NCBI RefSeq assembly: GCF_029867415.1
Contig: NC_081184.1
Location: 105,509,692-105,573,691, forward strand
DNA from: Vicia villosa
Lineage: Eukaryota > Streptophyta > Magnoliopsida > Fabales > Fabaceae
Direction of reading: 5' to 3'
DNA: 64,000 nt
The notes beneath the pieces were generated by a model that worked only from the letters and a program-made list of their open reading frames with translations, had not been told where the DNA came from and made no database searches. Each line of letters starts with the position of its first letter. Within the stretch, counting starts at the first letter, position 1. Positions 52,808-64,000 of the stretch are shown one piece after another. The position numbers and the translations under genes were made by a program.

Positions 52808-53439
52808 TCACTAACAATGGTGAATTATTATGCTCCTTTAGGTTTTGGCGAATCATTTAGGGTTTTGGCGAAGTTTTTAGGGTTTGGCTTATTCGCCATT
52901 TTAGGGTTTATGGTTTTTCATAAATATTTAAATTTTATTTATTTATTTGCAATTTCATTTATTTATAGTAATTTAATTAAATATTTGATTATCTGAATAT
53001 TTGTTACTTTACTGCATTTTTTGGGTTGATTATAAATTGCGTTAAAACCTAAGTGTGGGAGTTATATTTAAGACCAGAGGGGAATTACATCGCCTACGAG
53101 TCTTATTATAATTCCACTCAGAGTGGGTTGAATATCCGGAAAGGTCTGATACGAGGCTCGACCTTGTTGAGGGCTGGACTTGGTATTTGGCTGATCTCTC
53201 TGGGAACCTACCCCTAAAACTCGAACCTCATGGATAAATGAGTTGTTCTAAAATCCAAAGAGACAAAAAGTATTGGCGGCTACGAACGACCCCATGAGAC
53301 CTTCTAGAACATACCAATGGGAAGGGTAGGCACCCTAAGCCGTTACGTCGAACCTATGAACCTAGGGTTTATGTGCTTGCGTGCTTATTATATATGTGCA
53401 ATTTATATACTGCGAATGCCTTGCATTCTAATTTTTGCA
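52808..53439 (+). other. B+ leader, no gene seen
   Basis: Reverse-complement counterpart of 10991-11754 in B-. Starts with TTTTGGCGAA repeats, then AT-rich sequence. Confidence 0.65.
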
Positions 53440-54345
53440 GGTATTCCTACGCGTTCCCTGGCCTACAGGGACTCTATTTCTAAGACCATATCCTTCGCAC
53501 GAGGGACACTTTCATTTATGCACGTTGATTGGCCTCTCGATGGCCATGAGACTTAGTGACTGTCATGAACGGTCACCCCGCGCCTGCAACTACGCACCCC
53601 CTAGCCTGTAGGGATTCTTTTTCTATATCTCTGTATTCTTACAACTGCGTGTCCTTCCCACGAAGGACATCTTCGTTTACGCACGTCGATTGGCCTCTCG
53701 ATGGCCATGCGATCTAGTGATTGTCTTGAACGGTCACCATGTGCTTAAATCTACGCATTCCCTGGCCTATAGGGGATTCTGTTTTTTAAAATCGCGTCCT
53801 TCGCATGGAGGACATCTTTATTAACGCACGTCGATTGGCCTCTCGATGGCCATGCGATCTAGTGACTACTTTGAACAGTCACCATGTGCTTACATCTACG
53901 CGTTCCCTAGCCTGTAGGGATTGTATTTCTGAAAAACGCAACCTTCATACGAAGGACATCTTTGTTAGCATACGTCAATTGGCCTCTCGATGGCCATGCG
54001 ATTCGGTGACTATCTTGAACGGTCACCCAATGCTTACAACTACGTATCCCCTAGCCGGTAGGGATTCTATTTCTATAAAAAAATCACATCCCTCTTACGA
54101 AGGACAACTTCATTAGCATGTGTTCGATTGACCTCTCGATGGCTATGAGATCTAGTGACTGTCCTGAACGGTCACTCCATGCTTGTTTCCGCACACCCTC
54201 TAACTTGTAGGGTTTGGATTCCCGTCGTTACGTCTTTCATTCCTAGCCTGTAGGGATTTCACTTCATCAGATATCGTCCTTAGATAAGTAGTGTTCCACA
54301 CAGAGAACCTTCCCACCAAGGACAACTCCATTGGTACACGTTGAC
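53440..54345 (+). repeat. ~145-160 bp tandem repeats in the B+ leader
   Basis: Five full units anchored on TTGGCCTCTCGATGGCCATG-like sequence at 53531, 53692, 53837, 53981 and 54130 (spacings 161, 145, 144, 149), and a broken sixth. Each unit also has a CCTAGCCTGTAGGGATT module, a palindromic CCTTC..CGAAGGAC module and TGAACGGTCACC. Confidence 0.9.
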
Positions 54346-54386
54346 GGTCACCAGCCGCTACCTTCTGCATATTCCCTAATCTAAGG

Positions 54387-57300
54387 TGTAATACGGTGAA
54401 CTGACTTTTAAAGAAATGTGCGGATAGCAAGAGTCGCCACCGACTTTTATTTTATCCAAACAAATTCAGAAAGGCTAAAAGAAACAGAAAAAACCTTTTA
54501 AAGAAATCTAAGTTCGGGGGGTAATTTATGCAAAGGGAAGGTGTAAGGCACCCTTTGCATCCATGGTTTTCCATGGGCTCTTAATTGCTTTGCTTGCTCG
54601 TTTTCAGAAAATGTAGATGAAAGAGGAAAAATGGACTTTAGCTCGTAAATGAGCGTAGCCAGTTTTTGAAGAATTTTGAGAAAGATTATAGAAAACAGAG
54701 CATGGCAAGGCAATTAGGGGCAATTACCTTAAACTCAGATGATAGGTCTCTTTTTAGTCTTTCAGAATGAAAGGGTCTATACTTGCCATAAGAGGGCAGG
54801 AAGCCTTTCGTTTGGAGGTAGAAGGGTCATCGAAATATCCTTTGCCATAAGACTGTCCCATGCCATAGAAGGGCAGGTAGTCTAAGGTAAGGATCAGAAT
54901 AAGCCTTATTCGTAGGCAACCAGAGGATACCTCAGCCTTTTCCGTAGGCAACTTCCGAGGGTCGAGATCATGTGTATCGAAGGCAGCATCATTAGGGACC
55001 ATGATCTTTAATCGAGGCAACATGACTGAGGTATCCTCGTATTCGAGGGACATGGCTTATTCTGCAAAAAACACAAAGGCAACAGGCAACAAGGCAACAA
55101 GCCAAAAGGCAACAGGCAACAAGGCAACAGGCAACAAGGCAACAGAGAGGTTACCCCAAAAGAGTGCGTGTGTGCATCAATCATGTGGTTCAATTCAGTT
55201 ATTTATCTTGTAATTAGTGACTCTAATCCAGTTTAAATTTGCACTCCCTAAATTACTAACCACGCAGTATATAAAGCAATAAAGGGGAGGGGAAAGTGAA
55301 ACCAGCGGATCCCCAACAGGGTTTGGCACAAGTAATAATAAAAGCCATAAAATAAAATAGGGTTTAGGGTTACCAACGACGTAGCTTTGGCATTTGTCAA
55401 AGCCTGAAAGGAAAAAGAAGAGACAGAAAACAGAGAGTGAGTGCATTATCGGTTCGAAGGCGAACTTTATCAACCATAAAAGTAAAAAGAATAATTAATA
55501 AATAAAATAATAATAAAAGGAACTTAGCTTCGAATTTGATCTGATATGGTTGGCGGAAAGCCTCGGGGTAACCCTGAAAAAGGCAAAGGCAAAAAAATAG
55601 TGAAGGCAAGACAAACCCCTGATTTTAAAAGAAAACAAAATAGGCTTTAAAGATAAGATACTTAGCTCTGGGTTTTTGATCAGGCGCGTGGTCGGAGTGA
55701 ACCATGTCGATAATCCTGAAAAGGCAAAGCACAAAAGAAAGAAAATATTTTCAGTGTATTATCAATCCTGGTTAAGATTCAAATGGAATATAATGATAAA
55801 TCGATTTAATTAATTATTGGTCTTGTGACCTAATCAATTAAATCGGGATGAGAAAATTAAATCTGAGTGTGAAAATAAATTTTTTGGAATTTTTATGGAT
55901 TTTTATGAATTTTTTATGAATAAAATAAAATATTTTATATTCATGAGAGAAATTATTAAAATAAACAAATAAAATACTAATTATTATAAATAAGCAAATT
56001 ATATAATAATAAAAAATGTTTTTAATAATATTAATGAAACAATAATTATTTTATTATGATAAAAAAACAAAATCAAGTTTTATAAATAAAAAAGTGAAAA
56101 CAAAAGATAAAAACAAAAAGGCTGTATAATTAAAATTAAAAAAAATTCAAAAAAATTTAACTTTGGTTCCGGTGTGGCTCGCGCATGAGGATCATGGTGC
56201 ACCTGCAGGCTGTGGTCCGTTAGATGAGATGCTGGCTTGATCATATGGCTAGAGAATGTGGGTACAGCGTGATAACGTGGAGAGCGGATCACCGAATCCC
56301 TCAGCAACTCAAAAAATTAGCGCGCCCTTTCTTGTTTGAAACAGACCAATGAGATGGCTCCACCTAGTCATCTTCTTCGTTGAACCGTTGCTATAGCTTT
56401 TACCTACGCACAAAGCGTTGCTAAAGCCTTTACCTACGGATTTCCCCGTAGCTATAGGACCTGCAAATAGGAAAACGCTAGAAACAGAGCAAAAATCACA
56501 ACCAAGACCATAGGCCGTTTCGTTTGGACCTCCTGAGCATGATAGTACCTGCGATTTGGTCTAATTTCACCTCTACATGAAATACCTAATTTAGCGTTTA
56601 CAAACCCTAGCCATGGCGGATTCGTCATACAAGCACAGAAATACGATTACACACCCAGGATTATTCAGAACATCACGCAATACACAAATATGCAACCAAA
56701 ATTTATTTAAAATGCATGGAATGTCATAATCAGAGTAAGGAAAAATCAATCAAACCGTGGGGAAACTGATAGTGATCCTGGACGTTTCAAGGCCTGCCAA
56801 TGACTGGGAATAGATCAGTAATCTTATGAGAATATATTGGAACCTTTATATCTCCTTGAACTAATCCCAATCTCTAAGAATAATTTCAATTTTTGTTGAA
56901 TTTTGTGAGCTCGGATTAGGTCTTCAAGGCTGCCAAAAAAAACCCCTTCTAGGGGTCTGCATTTGCTCTCTATTTATCATGGAATGAATTAGGTTAACAA
57001 ATTTTGATAGAATCTTCTTGAATCCTTGATTGCCAATTTGAAGAAATTGATTGAAAATATGATTTTTAATCTTTCTAAATTTGCCAAATTCCAATATTTT
57101 TTGTCAATCTTGAGAAGCACGAAATTATATGGAATATGGGAGTAAATGATGATTGGTTTTGATTCAAATTGATCCCTTAAACCATATCTTTGATTTTCTA
57201 TTGATTTATTTAATTTTAATCATTTTTAAATGAATAAAAATTCATAATAAATCAAATAAATCAAAAAATTTCGTGGGAATTGGTTTATGGGCTCCCAATG

Positions 57301-58033
57301 TCATGAGGAACAAGTTTGGATCTTAAAAATATAGGCCCATTAGCAAGAAATTCAAAATTCCTTCACACTTTTCCCTCCAAAATAGTCCAACTTTGACAAG
57401 GCTTATCTCTCTCAATTTTTTAGGTATGGAAGTGTTCTAGGACTTTTTAGAAACCTCAGAGAGTCCTCTAACCAATTTCTTTGGTCTCATATCAAAATTC
57501 CTTTCCATTCTCATTTTGTGTCCTTTTGAAAAAAGTGTCTTTTTGTTGACTTTTGAAAAGGACCTATAATATTTTAGCCCATATCTCTCAAATTAAGCAT
57601 TTCTGGACTTGGCATGTGAGAGACAATTTTGTAGAGAATCAAATTTCCTTCAAAATGAGCTTTGGATGGGAAATTTCTGATGTTCCATGTGAGAGTTATG
57701 GCTGGTCAAAGTTCAGTTGACTTTTCCTATACAAAACCCTAATTTAGAAACCTTTTGATTTGTTGATTTCTGATCTTTCCTTGATGAACCATGATCAATT
57801 CTTGATCAAATGGTGAATGATACTTTAAGATAGGCTTTGATACTTGTTATAGAGATAGTGTGAAGTGTATTTAGCCATATGAGATGCTTTGGAGTCATTG
57901 ATTCACTGATTTTCCTTTGAATAAGTCAAACCCTAGTTTCAGAGCCTTGTATAGGAGAGTGTGTCTAGGAGCCTTGTGTATTGATTTGAACTTGTACAAG
58001 AGAAATAGTATGGGCAAATTTTGGGGTATGACA
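54387..58033 (-). mobile_element. 3' LTR of A- (3.6 kb)
   Basis: TGTAATACGGTGAACTGAC at 54387 to GGGGTATGACA at 58033 on the plus strand, with no PBS on its left and a PPT on its right, which fixes it as the 3' LTR. It aligns with the reversed A+ LTR and contains a GGCAACA minisatellite. No gene. Confidence 0.88.
55076..55144. repeat. GGCAACAGGCAACAA minisatellite
   Basis: About seven copies of a 7-10 bp GGCAACA(A) unit. The same site in the A+ LTR (~45880-45896) has only two or three. Confidence 0.85.
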
Positions 58034-58048
58034 GCTGCCCCTGTTCAA
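58034..58048 (-). other. Polypurine tract of A-
   Basis: The minus strand reads TTGAACAGGGGCAGC directly before TGTCATACCCC. Confidence 0.75.
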
Positions 58049-58249
58049 TTATCTTAAACCTGAAGATGTAGAGTGGTTTGTGTGCCAGTCGGTATCTGAA
58101 GGTGGAAGATGATTGAACACTAGAATACCAAGAAATTTGCCCTAGCTGAAGTAGGGACTTTTGTCGGAGATGGGCTTAAAGATGCCATCCAGGCCTTGAG
58201 AGAAAATTTATTGGAGATTGATCATGTCAGCACCGTTCGTGGTAACTGA

Positions 58250-58960
58250 ATTAGATCTAAGTCTTTTGAAATATTCATGGAGGATGCTCGAAACTAAGTA
58301 TCAGAACTAAATCGTCGTCTTGATTATCTCTGAACTATTTTCGAAATAATTGTCACAATTAAATCTCTATCTTGATTATCTCTGAACTATCTTTGGAGGT
58401 TACCCAAAAGTAAGTGTCAGAATTAAATAACTATCTTGATTATCTCTGAACTGTTAGGTATCAGAATTAAATCTCTGCCTTGATTATCTCTGAACTATCT
58501 TTGGAGGATACCCAAAATTAAGTGTCAAAATTAAATCTTCGTCTTGATTATCTCTGAACTATCTCTAGAGAATACCCGGAATTAAGTATCAGAACTAAAT
58601 CTTTGTCTCGATTATCTCTGAACTATCTCTGGAGAATACTCGGAACTAAGTATCAGAATTAGATCTTCGTCTTGATTATCTCTGAACTATCTCTGGAGAA
58701 TACCCGGAATTAAGTATCAGAAGTAAATCTCTGTATTGATTATCTCTGACCTATCTTTGGAAGATATCCAAAATTAAGTGTCAGAAGTAAATCTCTGTAT
58801 TGATTATCTCTGAGCTATCTTTGGAAGATATCCAAAATTAAGTGTCAGAAGTAAATCTCTGTATTGATTATCTCTGAGCTATCTTTGGAAGATATCCAAA
58901 ATTAAGTGTCAGAAGTAAATCTCTGTCTTGAATGAGTGTCAGAATTAAATCGTTGAATTG
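58250..58960 (-). repeat. ~63-bp tandem array near the 3' LTR
   Basis: About ten units anchored on TTGATTATCTCTGAACT at about 58320, 58372, 58436, 58481, 58546, 58609, 58672, 58737, 58800 and 58865. Most spacings are 63-65 bp, and the last three units are almost identical. The position, between internal sequence and the 3' LTR, matches the hypervariable 3' UTR known from Ogre/Tat elements. Confidence 0.9.
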
Positions 58961-61099
58961 ATTATATCTGCACTATATCTAGAAGATGTATAAGTAGACT
59001 GCAAAAGAAACATTAGTTTTATGCAATGTCGTGATGTATGTATTGTAATTTATTTATTTTTAAAAGAATGAGAGTGTTATGCATATGTCATGAGACGTAT
59101 GTATGTTATGAATTAACTATGATATATGATGTATGAACATGAGTTATGCTATTTGGAGTATCTTGAGAAAATAAATCTCTGTATCATTGGGATTTTGACG
59201 TTTGATCTTGTCTTGAAGAAGTACAGCTGGGGATTTATGATTCTTGCTTGGGGATGATCAGTAACTTGATGTACCCTGATTGGGAATAAAGACATTAATA
59301 AACCATGTTGGCGAAGAGCAAAGTGTTGGAGAACCAGCAGTGTTGAAGATGTAAACTTTGTTGGGGAGCCATGTCTTTGTCGAGAGCGTTTGAAGATGTC
59401 TTCTTAATGATTACTCTGTGGGGATATGATCTTGTGAACCCATCTCTGTGGGGAGACATGGGTGAAAGTTGCCCCCAATATTATAGTAACTACCATTCAT
59501 GGATTTGGTTAGGACACACCACTAAGTATTGATCAGATGTCAAACTGGACTTTCATAGATTTGCCCCTGCTAGTGAGGACTTTATGAAGTGTATATTGTA
59601 GGCGACATGCCCCTAGTAATCGTAAACTTAGGATGATGCCCTTGACTGTTTGGCTTTTGAGAGATTCTTGGAATCTTGACTTGATTGCCCCAGATTGATT
59701 GGGAAAAACGTGTCATGCCCCCTTGTATACGTAAGAGACATGGCCTCTTGGAGTAATATTGTCTGTCGGGATAACTTTCAGTCATTAGTTGTACCCTGTG
59801 CAAGTTCTTTCTGTTGCTAACATTTGAAATTATGTAGCAGAATATGTTTAATAATGTATTCATGAGATGCAATGCATACATTTGTCTTGAGTTTTTGAAA
59901 AACATTAAAGCATGAGATGTAAAAACATGACATTTGTAAGAACATGATATTTATAACAACATGTCGTTTGTAAAAACGTGACATCAACTTGGCATTTATG
60001 GTAAACCTTAAGGAGTCAGGATACCTTTTTGGTAACAGTATGCTTTCGAACTAACCATGTTTCAATTAGGACTTTCAAAGGTTGTAACGTGGCTTGGTTC
60101 ACGGTTTAAGAAACAAAGGATAAAGGCTCAAAGTTTATTTGTACCCACCCCTCTTCGTGATGTTCTTCGATCCTAAGCTCAGTTAATTCGACTTATGCAT
60201 TCAAGTTCCAAGAGATCTATGGATTTGCGCCTTCGATAATGTTGATGGTTCGCAAGTAATGAGAACTTCTGATATGGCAATCATTTCTTCCTTTTGGTAG
60301 TCACAACTTTGTGTTGTTCAAGATTTTATTGACTTCTCTTTTTTCATCTTTTTGATATCCCTAACTTTTGCCTGAACTGTCTATTGTGAGCTTACAGTCA
60401 GCGGGATGCCTTGATTTTTGCCTAAGTCATCTTTTTTATTTTTGACTTAGCAGGCTTTTCTTTGTATACATGTTTTTTCATTTTTTCTTTTTGAAAGGTA
60501 TTGACTGCCTTGCTTAATGATTGATGAACCATCATTGGATTTTGATTGACATCTCCCACACTTCTTTGATGTGTGCGGATGAACGCTTGTGATTGGAAAC
60601 CTTTGGTGAAAGGTGTACAGAGTGATTCTCTTAAAATAGAATGCACAACTAGATTAACCGAGAACTACCCTGCCCCAGGTTATGATCAATGGTTTTAATT
60701 AGTACAAGAAAGAAACGTCTACTTCTTAGGCTCAAAAGGGGTTGACGAGGGATTAACATCCTTATATCTCCACTGTTTAGGAATTGAAACAATGCCTGTA
60801 CATCGTCAACATAGTCTGTTCAAAAGCATACTGTATGAGGTTGCGGTATCGTTTTCGTCATCCTCCCTTAAAAGGCCTACAGCTTAGCAGGAATTGAATA
60901 TCGCAAAAACATATGCAAAGTAAAGACATAATTTAAATGAGTGATAACGAAATAATTTATTCAAGACAAACATATGCAATGCACTGATGATAATGATTAA
61001 AACAGATAATGTCTATCATAATTTGAATGTTTAACAAACAGAATAGAAATTGCAAATGAAAGTAAATCTAATGATCTAAAAATTTCATCCTTCTAGGCA
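58961..61099 (-). other. A- internal sequence, no gene seen
   Basis: Reverse complement of the A+ post-gag region in its upper two thirds (59712-61085). The lower part is unique to A- in this window. Short frames such as 59582-59905 and 60422-60646 recur in A+ without motifs and are not taken as genes. Confidence 0.65.
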
Positions 61100-61246
61100 C
61101 TAATCAATCTTTTTGTGGTTAGGCATGGGAGCAGTGATCACTACAGGAGTCTTGGGATGAGGGATTTCAATTTCACCAGCATCGATCATATCTTGAATCT
61201 TGTTCCTCAATGTCCAGCAATTGTCGGTGTCATGTCCAGGTGTGGA
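61100..61246 (-). pseudogene. Gag remnant of A- (last CHHC module only)
   Basis: The minus-strand frame reads PGHDTDNCWTLRNKIQDMID and ends PNHKKID, matching the end of the A+ mini-gag. The first Cys and His of the module, and everything before it, are missing. At about 61247 the similarity stops and unrelated codons (KRRST side) precede it. The remaining 48 codons cannot form a complete zinc module. Confidence 0.75.
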
Positions 61247-61283
61247 TCTCCGTTTTTTATCCCGGGCCATACCTCTGTTCTGT

Positions 61284-64000
61284 AGAGATACGTGAACTGA
61301 CTCTTTTTTATCGCTTATCTTTGACATACACGCAGTTTTATATGTGCTGGAATTTAAATGCAGAAATGTAAAGTGCGGAAAGTAAATCTACGCTATTACA
61401 TCGATTGTGCAGGAAATGTAAACTAGCCTATTTACATGAATTTGACATCCTATACATTTATCTAGGAATTTAAATTGCAAGAAATAAAAGGCATGTTTTT
61501 TTTGGATTTTTTATGATTTATTTTAATTATAATTAATGCATGATTAATTAAATTAAAATGAAGAAAAAAGATGAAAATAGATTTAAACCTAGAAATTAAG
61601 TTTAAAATATGTACAAAATATTTGTCAATTAATTTTAAAACAAAACTAATTTTTTTGGAATTTTTGAAATTGATTTAAGTTAATTAAAACATAATTATGC
61701 AAATAATTATACAAATAATTAAAACTTAAAGATAAAATTATTCAAAATATGTACAAAATTAGTTTATAATATATAAACAATATTTAACACAAAGAACAAT
61801 TTTTTTATGATTTTGTATTGGTTAGAATAATTAAAAAGCAAATATATAAATATATACTAATTAATTATGTAAAATATTGAAATTTTGAAGAAAAATAAAA
61901 TATTTTTATTTCAGAAAATAATATATTATTTTAGAAGTCTAAAAAGATTTTTTGTGTATTTTTTGGATTTTTAAAACTATTTTTAATTAATTTAACAAAG
62001 AAACTAAAATAAAATAGAAAATAAAATAGAAAATAAAAGGGATACTTATCAGGTGTGATGGGCTGGAAAGTGCATGGTATGGACTGCTTGTATGATGCGT
62101 TGGATTGGCTTTTGAGATTGATCATATGGCTCAGATCATGAGGGAACATGATAGCCATATGGAAATCAGTGCATATGATTAGTCAGATATTCAAAGTCCA
62201 CGCTGGGACCCACACTGGATGACCAACTAATGAAGAGAAAGGAATCTGCCACGCATGCAGATAGAATGGTCAATTTTTTGACGGACGAACCACGCTTGGA
62301 CGCGTGGTCGTCTTCAACCTCCGTCTGCATCATTTTTAAAACAAATAGCGGGGGTTTTAAACCTCCCCTATTTGTACGTCAGAAACGCAACTTTTGGTAG
62401 CTTCCCACACCTGCAAAAATAAGCGTTATGAATAAAAATAAATGACCCAGATCTACTTAAAATCACCTCCTGAACACGATGGTGGTGTTAGTTTTGCTAT
62501 TTGGGCACTGTAGCTATGGATTCGAAGAGGTTAAAGCTTAAGCATGCAAGAACATTTGTTAATGGCATAGAGCTATCCTCACGTGGAAACTCACATGTTA
62601 GAGCCCAGATCTACCCTATGAGGCCTCATGATCACATTAGGATGATTAGATTACATTGAGACTGATTGAATATAGGAAAACGAAAATTGATCACATATGA
62701 ACATGAAGAACACTATGCACGTGCTACGACTCTCATGGGACCACACAAAGATTTTATTCTTACTCTATATGATCTTAGAAGATGATTGAAAGTGTTTGTT
62801 TGTATTAATATTGATTGGAATATGGAAATTGGAAATTACAAAGTTATGGAATTTTGAGAGAATTTTGGTGTGTTTCTATGCTATGCTTGCTATATTTTCG
62901 TGGGTGTGTTGGCTCTCTCTGTTTGTGAAATATGCAGCTTCATTTATAGGCCTTGAGGTGCTTAAAATTGAAGCTAAAAGCAATGATTGCTTTTGTTGAA
63001 TTTTGACTTTCAAGCTTGGAACTCAAGCAACCTTGGCTACTTCTTTCCTTAGCCTTTCCTTGCAGCTTCCTTGCTGCATAATTAAGCCACATGTGCAAGC
63101 TTTAGCTTAGAAAATAAGCTATGATTTATCCTTCTTTTTTTTCCTTTTTAATTTAATCTTAAATGATAAAATTAAATCAAAAAATGGAGAAAAATGATGT
63201 GGGCTTTGTCTTGGTCGTGGGAGGCCCATAATAACATAGCAAAGATGTTTGAACCATAAAAACTTGGCCCCTTTTGGAAAAAATGCAATTTTGAACAATG
63301 TTGGTTTCATGCATTTTCCAAAATTTAGCCAACTTCAACAAGGTGTAAATCCCTCAATTTTTGTCATATGAAGGAGATCTTGCACTTTTTGGAATCCTCA
63401 AAGAGTCCTCTAACCAATGCCTTTGGTCTCATGTCAAAATGATTTTTGAAGCTCCTTGTGTGTCCTTTTGAAAAAAGTGTCTTTTTGTTGACTTTGAAAA
63501 TGACCTGTAATGTCTTTGATCATATTTTTCAAATGGTGAATCCAATGACCATGGGATCAATGGCATTTGAAAGATAATTGAATTTCCTTCAAAACAAGCT
63601 TTGGTTTGAATTTTTTGGATGAAGGATGAGAGATTTATGATCAGTCAAAGTTGAGTTGACTTTTCAGGCAAAAACCCTAATTTTGAATCTTAGGGTTTTG
63701 TTGATTTTTGATCTTTCCTTGATGAATTATGATCATCCAATGATCAAATGATGAATTCTTTGACAAAATATGGACTTTGACAAAAAATTTCATTTTTGAC
63801 TGTCTGTTGACTTTTTTGGTCAAACGGGTCGTCTGTTGACTGTTTGAGCTGCTGACGGTGCGTCTGAGTGAATTGAAGTTTGAAAATTTGTATGATGGTA
63901 CTTTGAGATATATGGATGTGTATGAAATCCATTTGAGCTCTCAAAAACTTGTTGCTCCTGTAAAAACAAGAAAAACCCTGATTAGGGACTGTTTGTGTAG
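61284..64000 (-). mobile_element. Diverged A-like LTR (continues past the window)
   Basis: Starts TGTAGAGATACGTGAACTGAC, similar to the 3' LTR start TGTAATACGGTGAACTGAC, with the same GAAC spacer on its inner side. It then diverges for about 1.5 kb. From 63180 it again parallels 57270-57800 (for example GTGTCCTTTTGAAAAAAGTG). No gene. The outer end is beyond the window. Confidence 0.65.
62941..62949 (-). promoter_or_regulatory. Putative TATA box in the diverged A-like LTR
   Basis: The minus strand reads CTATAAATG in the same GGCCTATAAAT context as the Ogre LTR TATA box at 7028-7037. Confidence 0.5.

Larger units (their letters stand above)
49958..54386 (+). mobile_element. Ogre-like non-coding element B+ (5' LTR, PBS, leader, tandem repeats; interrupted by A-)
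   Basis: A 2.83 kb LTR beginning TGTCATACCCCGAAATTTGC and ending GTTGCTACA, a PBS two bases later, a leader and a tandem-repeat block. It is cut at 54386 by the outer end of the A- 3' LTR; TAAGG (54382-54386) is the expected duplication. The LTR ends and leader match B-, so both belong to one family. No gag or pol is visible. Confidence 0.82.
54387..64000 (-). mobile_element. Ogre-like element A- (3' LTR, tandem array, gag remnant, LTR-like 5' sequence)
   Basis: On the minus strand the 3' LTR (58033-54387) is preceded by the PPT TTGAACAGGGGCAGC. Upstream (higher coordinates) lie 3.2 kb of internal sequence and then an LTR-like region from 61284 to the window end. The latter is too diverged from the 3' LTR to be a simple partner. 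No pol is present. The layout suggests a non-autonomous element with a rearranged 5' end, or two fused elements. Confidence 0.7.

Noticed and set aside
53440..54345. CRISPR-like array
   Set aside because: Repeats are long, adjacent, mutually diverged and lack unique spacers; this is a eukaryotic retroelement tandem repeat.

Overview
The window looks like a repeat-filled stretch of a large legume genome of the pea/vetch type (tribe Fabeae). This rests on several Ogre-type Ty3/gypsy elements and relatives, with multi-kilobase LTRs beginning TGTCATACCCC, an Arg-tRNA-type primer site (TGGCGACTCTGCTGGGGA) and the Ogre-specific extra ORF1, plus a SIRE/Maximus-like Ty1/copia element with an AAAAAGGGGGAGAT polypurine tract. 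Species is not determined. Almost all recognisable coding capacity belongs to transposable elements. The one good candidate host gene is a 59-codon single-exon gene at 19618-19797 with a TATA box and a pyrimidine-rich leader.

Left part (1-15265, minus strand): the 5' half of an Ogre element (gag cut by the window edge, ORF1, leader, PBS, 4.9 kb 5' LTR ending at 8603) sits inside a non-coding Ogre-like element B- (8604-14318, with PBS and a 2.5 kb 5' LTR). B- in turn sits inside a fragment of an A-type LTR (14319-15265). Next comes a decayed Ty3/gypsy pol piece (15266-17440), split by a 1.9 kb solo LTR with matching 5-bp target duplications.

Middle (17441-24481): old, degraded sequence. It holds an LTR-like AT-rich region, the small host gene, a truncated copia element (LTR, PBS, 45-codon gag stub), a short copia/TRIM-like LTR with a damaged second copy, a Stowaway-like MITE and a ~150-bp sequence present twice.

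24482-39746: a full-length plant L1 LINE with 19-bp target duplications (ORF1 with an RRM; ORF2 with endonuclease, RT and a C-terminal zinc motif). It carries one frameshift and is interrupted by a 9.5 kb copia element on the minus strand (27692-37155). The two 1206-bp LTRs of that element differ at only about 8 sites, so it is the youngest dated insertion here.

Right part (39766-64000): a four-layer nest whose right-hand ends all lie outside the window. A Mutator-like element encoding a FAR1-like/MULE transposase fused to an OTU cysteine-protease domain (two nonsense mutations) is interrupted by Ogre-like element A+. A+ encodes only a shortened gag with a duplicated CHHC module. A+ is interrupted by B+ (long LTR, PBS, ~150-bp tandem repeats), and B+ by A- (3' LTR, ~63-bp tandem array, gag remnant, then a strongly diverged LTR-like sequence). 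The genes do not form a pathway; the organising principle is repeated nested insertion and decay around little host sequence.
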